DNA of 64,000 nt. Origin: Vitis vinifera (Eukaryota; Streptophyta; Magnoliopsida; Vitales; Vitaceae). Location: the NCBI RefSeq assembly GCF_030704535.1, contig NC_081813.1, positions 1,892,501-1,956,500 of the forward strand. Direction: 5' to 3'. This document shows, piece by piece, positions 46,701-58,900 of the stretch (the stretch's first letter is position 1; each line of letters starts with the position of its first letter). Under the pieces are notes generated by a model. It ran no database searches. It had not been told where the DNA came from and worked only from the letters and a program-made list of their open reading frames with translations. The translations under genes and the position numbers were made by a program.

Positions 46701-49700
46701 AAAATTTTTATTACATATATAGTATGGTTTTTAATGTTTCTAAGTTTAAAGGGTTGGCTTATTTGGGTCGCTATTAGAGGTGTAAAAAGGTGTGGTTCGG
46801 TTGATTTTTGGTGAAAAAGACTTTGTCAAATCAATATGGTCAATTTATGCTTGAATTAAAATTGAATTGACTTTTTAGTGATGGAAATATTACATCAAAC
46901 CGGACTTGATTAAGATCGGTTTTATTTGGTTTAGAGGATCGGTTGGATACAAGTTAATTTAGGTCTTTAGTCTAATTTGTTTTTTAAAACTAATTGAAAC
47001 CGATACCAATGAATTATTTTAATAAAATTGAATATTAAAAAACTCATCAAAGAATAATTATTATGTATAAGTTTTTGAATATTGGTTCATTTTAGTTTTT
47101 ATTGGTTATAAGACAATGAAACCAAAATTCGAACCAATAAAATCAATTTTCAAAATTCTCAAATCAAATTGACTTTTATGATTATTGAAAATTGAATTGA
47201 TATGATCAGTTTTGGTTTATTTAGATTGGTTTTTTTATTGTACTTATACCCATAGTTTCCATCCTATTAGGAGGTTTTTAGCAAAAAATACCAATTTTTT
47301 CAAAAAAAAATATTTTTATGACATTTTTCAAAATCTTATATTATTTAGCCTAAAATAAGATGTTTGGTGAAATTTGAAAAATAATTTTAAAATTTTGAAA
47401 AATTACTTATAATATTTTTTTGAACAAATATTGAAGAGGTGGTTTTTTAAAAAATGTTTTTATTAAAAATACTGCTGGTAGTATTATTATATGTTAGTAA
47501 TAGGTCACAAAAATTGACCCACACAAAGGGTTTTAAGAGCCCCACCAAATCAAAGAGGGCTAAAAGCAATGGGGCTATCCAAATGGCGCATGTGGCAAAC
47601 TCATCCACACACACAAAGGATAAGTTCTAGGTTTCTCCCTTCACACAACCCCCCTCTTCCTAACCATCCAATACTACCATTTTTCTTTCTCCCATTGTCC
47701 TACATCTTATGTGGCAACCCTTATCTTGGGTTAACCCTAATCCTACCATTGCCATGTCATGTCCAACGTGGCCGAGCCGCCACCGGGATTTTCGGGTTTC
47801 TAGCAGCCCAGACATGTAGTGACATTTGGGGCCTCTCTTGTGGGTCATTGATCAAGAATATTGGATAAAGGTCGTGTAGGAAATGAGCACCGGCACCTAG
47901 TCATCAGAGGATAAGGGCTTTGGATATTAAATTGAGGTTTTTGAATGGAACAGTAAGGAGAAGACTAGTAGCTGAATGTATGTGTGATGATGATGAAAAA
48001 TGGATTTTTTTTTTTTTTTTGTAACTTAAGAATTTTAGTAATTGTAAGCCTAAATGGTTAGAATCCGAACCTATGACTTGTATCGGCTAATGGCGGTAAG
48101 TAATTAGAGACGAGAAATAGTCGGAGGAATATCGAAAAAAAAAAACATAGGAAAAACAACGTGAGAAAAGAAAATACTAAAAAAAGTCTAAAAAAAAAAA
48201 ATCATATCCTTATAAACAACTCATAGCCCTTATATTAATCAAAATTAGTACCAAACAAAACTTGACTTTGAAGGGAAATGGGAATGGATCCATTTCCCAT
48301 CTTTTGTCATTTTCATTCATTTTTTCTATACCCACCAATAACCAACTTCCAAATTATTATAATTTCAAATTAGGCACTTGATTCCCAACCATCATATGGC
48401 CATGATTTTTCACAGCTTTTGCTTGTTTGGTGTGGGGTCACGTGCAGTGCACAAGATAGCCCAATTATTCATATTTGGGAAAATAAATAAATAAATAAAA
48501 TGTTGAAATATAGGTGTGATTAGAAAGAATAAATGAGCTGGTTCTTGAAGAAATTGTGGGTAAAAGTGATGATAGTTGGTCCCAAAAAGTGCTTATTAAT
48601 TGGGAGCCACTCATACGGTGATTGTGATTGTACACCCAACAAAGTTGTCATATCTTTGGCCAAGTTGCATGAAGCTCACACCCACTATGGACATTTTTTT
48701 TTCTTTTAAAAAGAATTTTGTTTTATCAAAAATAAAATAAAATTGGGTTTAAAATTTATTTTATTAATTTTTTTAAAAAGAAATTTGGTAGTATATGATG
48801 TAATTTTTATATAATTATAAAAAGTTAATTTAGAAAGATGAATAACTTTTGTGATAATGTATTATGTTTATTTTCTTCATTAAGGTTTTAATTGATTTTA
48901 GTTTTTTTGGGTATGATTAAATTTTATTTTTAACATTTTTCTTAAATATTTCATTTTTTTTATTGAAATTTAAACTTTAAATGATATTTTTATATAGATT
49001 TTTATTTATATTTTAAATAATTTTAGATTTATTCAAACTTCAAATATAAAAAAAAAAAACAAATGAAGATCTCATAATAATTTTTTAAATCAATTCTTAA
49101 TTTAAAAAGGAGGTATTATTGAGAATTATTTATAGAAAAATAAATAACATTAGCTGTCTTCCAACAAAAAATAAAATTTGTTGAATCTTCACATTATCCA
49201 TATTGTTGCATAATTGAGAATTTAATGGTAGAAAAATGATAGTCTTGGGTTTTTGTCAATGGCTTTTGACTTCTGCATAGCACATGGGACCAAAAGGGAA
49301 TTCATACATCAATATCAATTTTATTTATTTTACATCTGTAATTAATTTTCTTTATTTTGGATGCTTAAATATAAGTTTTTTAATATTAAATTTTAATTAT
49401 TATTTGTCAAAATTTTACATGGATGATTAATTTTCTTTAATTTTGGGATGCTTAAATATATGTTTTTTTACATTAAATTTTAATAATTATGTTGTCAAAA
49501 AACCTAAAATAAACATAATGTGAAAAAAAATATATTATGGGTATATCTTATCTACAAATTATTTTTACATTGGTTTTCCCTAAAATTAAGTAAATGTTAA
49601 GAAAAGCTAAAATATTATATTTTAAAATTTTAAACACTTTAATAATAATAAAATAAAAAATATCATATATATATTATTTTTCTAATTTTTATCATTATTC

Positions 49701-49784
49701 TTATATATTTGTGGAATAGATCAATCATATCTTATTGAACTAAAACCCTAATACATGGTCTCACCTTATATTGTATTAAGAGTG

Positions 49785-50135
49785 TATTTGGTAGTGATTT
49801 TAGAAAATATTTTTAGTTTTTTTAATATTTGAAAGATAAAAATTTTATAGTGTTAAAAAAATAAAAAGTGTTTTTTAGAATCACTGCTAAACGGATTTTA
49901 AGAGTGCGTTTGATAGTGATTTTAGAAAGCATTTATAATATACGAAAGATAAAAAATTTTAAGTATTAGAAATGATAAAAACAATTTCTAGAATTACTAC
50001 TAAATGCATTTTAAAAGTTTATTTGATATTGATTGTATGAAGCATATTCCTAACATTTGAAATCTAAAAAATTTTAAAGTACTAAAAAGGTTAGAGACGC
50101 CTCTTTAAAATCATTACGAAATGAACTCTAAGAGT
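49785..50135. repeat. Second cluster of the MITE-like inverted-repeat units
   Basis: About three units of 110-120 bp carry 'gtttgatagtgattttagaaa', 'aaaattttaagtatta' and the complementary 'ttctagaattactactaaa', ending 'ttttaagagtgc'. They match the family at 4725-5215. Confidence 0.65.
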
Positions 50136-52564
50136 GTTGTTAGAGTTGGGTGAGTGCCTAAGTTAGGCTGACCCAACCAGAACCGATCAAATAAAAGATC
50201 AAAGGGAGTAGGAGTTGAAATTATAAAAAATTATCCATGGCCCCAATTTAAAAAAAAAAAAAGGTTGAGTCTCTCTCTCACTCTTACTTTCGGTTGGGAA
50301 AAAAAAGAGTTCTTTGAAAAAGAAAGTTAAATGTTTTTGTGACGTGAAAAGTAAGAAAAAAAAATTATTAAATGTTTTTGTAACGTGAAACAGAGTAGTT
50401 TTCGATTTTAACGTGGTTCAATTCATGATGTGGAGTAAAGAATTGAACGGTGAAACAACTATTTTTTCGAATTTTAGATATTTTAAAAAGATAATCTGAA
50501 GTTTTTCTGTCAAAAAATAAAAAATTAAATTGAAAAAAAAAAGTCAATGGAAAGTGTATTGTATTAGAAAAAAATGACAAACGCGTAACATACGAAAATG
50601 GATTCACATGTTCACCTGAGCTCAGAGGGAAAGAAATTTTTTAGGGTTCATGAGAGTGATTGGTCACAGCTTTTACTGAAGAAAAGTTTGAATTTAAAAT
50701 CACACGCCCACTTTCTTGACCACATGTTTTTCTCTGTCCTTTTTTTTTCCTTTTGTCCACCTTTTTCTACTGCAAAAAACCATGGCTTCATTCAATAATC
50801 AATCATCCACGTGAACCCACAGTCTTTTAACCTATATATATATAAACTCTTTATTGGTCTGTGGGTCTTCCAAGAAGAATTCGCAAAGATTTTTTTTTTT
50901 TTTTTTTTGACTTTTTGTCCATCATTTTCCAAACAGTTTGACAGATCGTGAGCTCACTGGGTCGTCAATTTTGTTTTTTTTTTTTAAATAAAAAAAAAAA
51001 CAAAAAATTGAAATTTGAGGAATGTTTGGAAAAGTGTTTTTTAAAAACAGTTTTAAAAAAGAGTTTTTTGAAAACCATTTTCAAATATTTTTTGAAACAA
51101 AAATCTTTTCGAGAACTTGTTTTTAAATCTATTTCTTATTTTTTTAAATTTATTTTAAAACAATTAAAAATAATTATTCAAAACACACGATTTTTTTTAA
51201 AAAAATAAAACATTATTTTTCAAGAAAAAAACTATTAAGATATTAAAGTTTTGACAATTAAAAAAAGAAGATAAATAGACAATTCTCAAAAAGCTAATAT
51301 TAATTTGAAAAATTTTAGATTAAGTGAATCATATCTGACATTACTAATTTCATAATTATTTTCTTAACATGTTTTATTTGAAAAATGATTTATTATCTTA
51401 AATGGGTAATGAATTAAACCTCCAAAACCCATCACATTATAATTATTATTGGAAAATATTAATAATTATTATTTTAAATATTAATATAAATTTAAATACA
51501 AGAGACATGGACTGTTCAGGGGAGGGTAGAAATGAAGATAGGTATGTTTGCAGGTTTCAAACCCTAAAAGAGCAGCCAAACAAATGCTTCACGCAACCCT
51601 AGGAGACATCAAGATTGAGCTCGAAAATCCATGTTTTGAGGGGCTGTTTGGGAGAAGAGAAAAACATGGCTACATAAAGTGAATAGAAAATCCATCCCTT
51701 CATTTCCAATTTTAGTATGAATGAACTTGTGAATCAATCAATTCTCAATTACCCTTTAAAAAAAATTTGGACAAACCACCAAGTAGGGCCCTATTAAAGG
51801 CTAGAATTACCATCTTTTTAACCACCACTTCCTTGCAAGTTTCCATTCCCTTTTTCCCTCCAACCAAACAATGCAATTATTTGCATATTTTTTAAAAAAT
51901 TTAGATTCACTCTTTTGATGCTTCAAAGACAATATTTCCCTTTGATTTGCCCGCCCTTAAAAGATGGGTTTACAAGATCTCAGTGTCCCATATGTTGAAC
52001 TTTTCTTTAAGACTCCACACTATTTGGATATATACCTAACAATAAATAATTAAATAAAAACAAATTTCATAAATTAATTTCTTTCTTCATCTTTTCTCAT
52101 TAAATTTACCATATTGCATATTATATTTAATTATTTTTTATTATTTAATATTTTAATTATCTTGCCAGCTAAGTTGTTTGACTCTCAAGCCCACATTCTT
52201 TATTGGGTCTCATTCAATTTTTTATGGGTATTTATTTATTTATTTATTAAAATAAATGAAATGGCCAAATGGCCACCTCCCTTTCATAAACTCTAGAAAA
52301 ATAAATAATTGTGAGGGCATAATGGTCATTTCTCATTAGGGTTTGTGCCCTAAGTGGAGTAGAAAATTTGGTGAACTAGGGCTAAAGGGTGGTGTAGATA
52401 TGATTTTGGCGTGGGAAACTTGGAAGTTGAGAGGAGTTTGGTGATTGTCATAATGGGGTTAGTGAGTGGAAGAGAAGTGCATGCATGCTTTTTATTTATT
52501 ATTTTCTTTGCTTGGGTTCATGGGATTCTCAAGATAACTAACAAACTCATATTGGATAAGCATT

Positions 52565-52606
52565 TTCCTTTCTTTTCTTTTCTTTTCTTTTCTTTTCTTT
52601 TCTTTC
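52565..52606. repeat. Microsatellite (TTTTC)n
   Basis: About eight uninterrupted TTTTC units lie in intergenic DNA. Confidence 0.9.
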
Positions 52607-54274
52607 TCCTTCAGCCAAGCAAACTAGCTAGATTTCCAAAAGTGAAAGATTCTTACTTTAATGGTGATTACTTTTCCAACACATTCTCATTGATTAGATT
52701 CTCCAAACATCCTCCACCTAGGATCATTTTGAATCTTGAAAAGTTCAAAAAATAATAATAATGTGAAAATTTTTAAACATTTTATATGAGTAATTTTACA
52801 ACAAAAATAAAAATAATTTTATTTTTAAAATTTTACTTATTTTTAGAAATATTTTTAAAATAAGTTTTTAATATATTGTTTTTTATTTATAATTATTGAT
52901 CATGCCTTTATGAACATGCATTATTGAGAGAGAGAAAGTTCATAATTTGATTAGTGATCATCCTTTTGGATATGTCCAATGTGTATCAGATCTATTATTT
53001 TAGTGAAGAATCTATAGGAAAATAAGACGAAACTACCAAATTATTAAACAAAATTTTCATGTGACTCGAAACTAGACTCATCCACCTAATTATTAAACAA
53101 AAGATAGGGTTTATACTTTAAATAACATGTGGTGCTCAATTAACTCTAACAATTTTATAATAATTTGATTTGAATAATTGGACTCGTTGTCTTATGTGCA
53201 AAATCATATTTTGATCTTCTCAAAAATAAAATAATTAAAAAAAAGTTGTTTGTGTGAACGATTACTCAATTAGGTCATCTATTACTAATTAAAAAACTGC
53301 GTACTATCATTTTGTATTGATTTTAATATATAGATTTTAACTTGATTAGAAAAAGAATTGTCAAATTTAATTGTCGAGTTAAAAAAATTGATTTATAATT
53401 TTTTTTAATAAGTTTCAATCAAAACATAATGGTTTTTTTTCTTTATTTTCAAAATTGAATTGAACATAATGATAGTTGAATGCATTTTGATTTACACTTT
53501 TTTGTTTTTAGGGAAAAAAAAAACATATTTGATTATAAAATGTTAAAAAATATGAAAACATATTTGGTTATAGATTGTTCTCAAAGTATTTGACATCCGT
53601 TATGAGAATAAAATGTTTTTCAAAAATATATTTTAATTATTTTTTGACAACTAATTTAAAATAAAATTACATTATATTTGGACAAAATCAAGAAAATTGC
53701 CTTTTAGTAATTTTTTTTTAATATTATGCATAAAAAATTTGGAATATTCACCTACTAAATGATTGTTCATGAATCGTTTCAAATAATTTTTTATATTTTT
53801 GAATGATCTCACTATCAAACTTATATATATATATAATTTCAAAATATTTTTATTATAACAAGGATATTTTTTTTTATATATTTCTAAATATTGAATTATT
53901 TTATATATTATATCTCGATAAGTTATTCGTTGAAATTATATTTATTTAAGAAAAAAAAGAAGAGGGGGCAATTGAAGTACAATCAAATGGCTGACATTGA
54001 ATATTTGTCCCACCAAAAAAGTTAGGACATCAATGTGAGGCATTTGAAAGAAGAAAATAACCCACGAGCAAACTACCATAAATGTTAACGCTATATTTGA
54101 TAAGTGTTTCCAAAAAATAATTTTTGAAATAAAAAACTTTAAATTATTATAAAACTTTATTTACAAACCAAAATATTTTTAACGTATATTTTATGTTTTT
54201 GAAAACAGATACCAAAAACTAAGAAAACTAACCACCGCTTAATAGTACACCATCTTATCCCTACAATCTTGTAG

Positions 54275-54590
54275 ATTTATATCATGATATTCAAACTTCA
54301 TCGGTTCAATCAAAATCTCCTAATGAACTAAATTTTGTATTAATCAATGACCAATTACACAAGCCGACTATAAATATCTAGCCATAATTTATGACATCAT
54401 TCTTGTGTATTTATAGATGGTTATATGCAAAAATTTATATGGATGGTGTCATAAATTATGGTTGACTGATTTATACTTAACCAATCATGGTTATATACAT
54501 TGGTTATTAACTAATGTAGAATTTCATCTATTAGGAAATTTTGATTGAGTTGATGAAAATTGAATGTCGGGATGTGAATGTGGATTTTGC
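54275..54590. mobile_element. MITE-like long inverted repeat
   Basis: The left arm contains 'tcaatcaaaatctcctaat' and 'agccataatttatgacatcat'. The right arm contains their complements 'atgatgtcataaattatggt'-like (gtgtcataaattatggttga) and 'attaggaaattttgattga'. Arms are about 130 bp with mismatches around a short centre near 54415. No coding capacity is visible. Confidence 0.7.
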
Positions 54591-55993
54591 ATTGTTACCT
54601 CTCGACCCTCAAATGAACCAAAGGGTATGCCAAATTTTGGATAGCGAGTTTCAATTATGGTTTGATCTAGGGGTGACAATTAGTATTGGTAGGACGTGTT
54701 CATATCATGTCAAGGTTTAGATATTCTACTATAATTCAAACTCAATACAAATAATAATAATGTAAAAAATATAAATCCAAATACCACATAATTATTAAAT
54801 AACATGTCGAGTGACCCATTTTAACTCGTTTAATGATCAAATCATTTTATTTAATAATCACGTTGATTTAGATTTTTTATAAGTTTATATAATTAATATC
54901 TTAATTAAACATATTTATGATTGAGTTGATTTATTTATTTATTTAGATAATTTTAAGTTGTAATTAAAATAATCAATGGTGATTATTAAATGGGGTAATT
55001 TGGTTGAAATTCCTGTTATGAAGATTAACTTAAAAACTATTTATTTATTAAACGGATTATAAAAATGGACACGAATTTAACCAAAATCTAATTATACTCA
55101 ACAAAAAATTTATGAAAAATATATCTTATTGGATTCAATGATAATTAAATAATTAATTAAAAAAATTAAAGAGAAGTTTGACCATCTCGGGGTGTGATCA
55201 AACACTAGTAACATTGTGATGGGCGATATTTCCTAGGAAAATTAATCTACACATTGTTTGGATGTTCGTGATTGTCGGAAACAAAAAAATAAAACAAAAT
55301 ATATGCCACAAAATTCCCATTTTTTTAAAAATATTTGTGAAGAGCCTCATGGAATTTATTAAAAAAAATATTTAATGGGTTTTATTTTTGTAAAAGTATC
55401 CATGGAAATTAAAGTATTTTTTTTAATAATTTTGCTCAAGCGCTGGCTATTTGCGTAGCCAAACACCCTGAAAAGCCAACCTAAAATATGGGTTGAAAGT
55501 AGTAGACTAGTAGGTTAGTAGGCTCGTAACCGACCATATGGGGATTAAGAAGAAAGAATCTTTGTGTTTGGCACTTAGAAGAACGCGTTAATAAAGCCAC
55601 CTCGATTTTCTTTCTTGCAGTCCAAACACCCCTTTACTACTAAAATTAAAAAAAGATTATTATTTTTTAGTAATAAAATGAAAAAAGTAATTGGACGAAG
55701 GTGAGTGTCAGTGAGAGTGACGCTGGATGTGGCGCCCACACTGTGTGTTTAAAAGAACCCACAAAGCCCCCATTTTTGCCCACCATTGATTTAGCCTGCA
55801 ACTTTTCTCTTAGTTTCTCCCCCAGAAAAAAAAGGAAAAACAACATCTACAGCTGTTTTCCTCCACTTTCTCTCTCTACCCTTTTTCTCTTTCTAGCTCT
55901 GCAGAAGTATAGAATAAAGTGGGGTGAGGCAAAGAATACCAAGCCAAGAAAAAAAGGCCATTGCTTTGTGTAGATTGCAGGGGGATATTGGGG

Positions 55994-58900
55994 ATGGTGG
56001 CCATGGGTTCCAAGCTTGGAATGTGGGAGGGGTTGAGGGCCAAAACGGTGTCGTTTTTGGTGGTGGTGGTGGTGTTGAGCTCATTGGTTTGTTGGGTTAC
56101 AGCCTCTGTATCCTACGACCGGAGAGCTATTGTTATTAATGGGCAGAGGAGGATACTCATTTCTGGATCCATTCACTACCCAAGAAGCTCTCCTGAGGTA
56201 TTTTCCCAAATGTGCTTCATGGGTCTTGTTATTCTTCCGCTTTTTTTGGATTTTCACCATAGGGGTCTGTCTATTTCCCTCTGTTCATCTCTCTTGTCTC
56301 TGATAACTTTTTTGGGTTTTTGTTTATTTTTTTGGGTGTCCCAGATGTGGCCTGATCTTATACAGAAGGCCAAAGAAGGAGGCTTGGATGTAATCCAAAC
56401 ATATGTTTTCTGGAACGGGCATGAACCTTCACAGGGAAAAGTATGGAAACAATCTCCATTCTTCTATGTGTTTTTTGTATATCTGTATATATATTTGAAA
56501 CAAAAAATGATATATATATATTTGTTTTTTTGTTTTTGCAGTATTATTTTGAGGGGAGGTATGATCTGGTAAGATTCATCAAGCTGGTGAAGCAAGCAGG
56601 CCTTTATGTTAATCTCAGGATTGGCCCTTATGTTTGTGCTGAGTGGAACTTTGGGTAAATAATAATAATAACTTCACACTTTTAACAAACATCAATCATA
56701 TAGCTTCTCAAATAGGAGAAAAAAGGAGAAGAAAATCTGTTTTTATTATGATCTCTCTCCAAATCTTGAAGTAAATTTTCTGCTTTGTTCAGGGGTTTCC
56801 CTGTTTGGCTGAAATATGTTCAAGGTATCAATTTCAGGACAAATAATGAGCCTTTCAAGGTGAGGGACTTGTGATTCATGCGCCTTAAATTTCCCTATTC
56901 AATTCATGTGTGCTCTTTTACTATATTTGTTCATGTAAATTTGATTTCTAAATTTTCTATACTGAAGTGGCATATGCAAAGATTTACAAAGAAGATTGTG
57001 GATATGATGAAATCCGAAGGGTTGTTTGAATCTCAGGGTGGTCCGATAATACTATCCCAAGTAAGCAAAACAGTCCATTTTCTTTTTGTTCTGTTATTTG
57101 ATTGACTTGCTTAGATTTTACTCATTGAATGGAAATTGTTCCATTTGATACATTAAGGTTGTGAACTGAGATTTCTATAAATTGTGTGCCACAGATTGAG
57201 AATGAATATGGGCCCATGGAGTATGAGATTGGAGCCCCTGGTCGAGCTTACACTGAATGGGCGGCCAAAATGGCTGTGGGGCTCGGCACTGGCGTCCCAT
57301 GGGTCATGTGCAAGCAAGATGATGCCCCCGATCCGATCGTAAGTGCCACCAAACCAAACGTTTCAATTCATTTTTGTTTACACAGTAGGTTTTCGCCTTT
57401 TCCTTCAATGTTCCAGAGACAATGCTGGTGGCCCTCATGTTATGTTTCCTCATCTATAGTGGGGTTGTTACCAAACAGTGTGTTGTCTCCCTGTGCAGTC
57501 ATGGATTGTATGAATTTTTATCTCACATGCACATGGGTGGCCTTTGCTCTTTCTGTATCCTATCTGTTCTTCTTTGTCCTTATTTAATTGCCCTGGCTTT
57601 CAAGTTTTGTAATGATGGAATCATGCTGCTGTCTCTCTCTTCATTATTGTCATATGATTTCTACTCCCATAGTAAGTAATGAGTACTTGTTCTTTTCAAT
57701 CTTGGATGTACAGAGGAAGTAATATATTTTCATCTGGTTGAACTTGTCATTTGTTCAAATCATATGTAATCTTATGATATACATTATTGTGTTGAATGAT
57801 CAGTTTTTCTATATATTGTGTTTCATTAGATTTCATTATTCTTTTATTTTTGTTTTCTAACAGATCAACACCTGCAATGGTTTCTATTGCGACTACTTCT
57901 CCCCGAACAAGGCCTATAAGCCCAAGATGTGGACTGAAGCCTGGACTGGCTGGTAAACTTTCGTGCTTGTCACCTTACTGAGCACAAGTTTCTGTATCTT
58001 TACGACCTCTGGAAAGAGCTACAAGTTCATAAAGATATATATATATATTTTTTCTGATTATCGGTTTGTACCCTCTGTTTTCTCCACAGGTTTACCGAGT
58101 TTGGAGGTGCTGTTCCTCACAGACCTGCTGAAGACTTGGCATTTTCGGTTGCAAGGTTTATACAGAAGGGAGGATCATTCATTAATTATTATATGGTAAG
58201 TGACTCATTTTGTTGATTTTACCAATTGAATCCAAACCTGGGAAGATTTCAACTGATTTTTTATTGTTTTGTTTTTATGATATCAGTACCATGGAGGAAC
58301 AAATTTTGGCAGGACTGCTGGTGGTCCTTTCATTGCCACTAGCTATGATTATGATGCTCCTCTCGATGAATTCGGTAAGTCTGCATGGCCAACATCTTAA
58401 AGTGGTTTCTCTCTTGAAATTGTTGTCTCTGCATTCATAATAAAAGAAGGCGAGATTATGAGTTTAGTTTCGGCTGGTCTACATTCTATTCAGATACTTG
58501 CTTGCTACCAATCACACTGTGCCACATCAGGTTGCCATTATATGACTGGTGGCATAGGACAAATCAGTGTGTCATCCGATTTGTTTTTGGTGAAATGACA
58601 ACCATGCCCCTCCATATCATAGTGTGGTGCATTTTGATTGGTAGACATTATGGTGATCAGATCTATCATATGATGATGATAGTTGAGATTTGTAGGAAAA
58701 AGATTGACCAAAAAGATGATTATTGTGATGACTCAAAGCTGGCCTAATCCGAGATAGTACCATTGTCCTTTTACTTCTGAACTTTCTAATTGCACCCTAC
58801 AGTTTTCCCTCCTGATTTTTTCCAACATTTCTTCCTTTAACATGTTTCAAACAATGCTGGATCTTTAAATATGTAAATATCAATACTGATCATGGGATCA

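Larger units (their letters stand above)
44223..55993. other. 11.8-kb AT-rich gene desert between the Mini-RNase III gene and BGAL1
   Basis: No gene can be supported. Contents seen: an (AG)n run at 44635-44656, CCCACA repeats near 45790-45812, AT-rich spacer, a GC-richer patch at 47520-47880, MITE-like units at 49785-50135, an A/T-rich 'gttttttaaaaacagtttt' hairpin region near 51030-51200, a (TTTTC)n run at 52565-52606, and a large inverted repeat at 54275-54590. The last 300 bp, with pyrimidine-rich tracts at 55805-55895, are the BGAL1 promoter and leader. Confidence 0.6.

Noticed and set aside
55961..55993. Extended BGAL1 N-terminus starting upstream of 55994
   Set aside because: The upstream codons begin with TTG, not ATG; the first in-frame ATG is at 55994.
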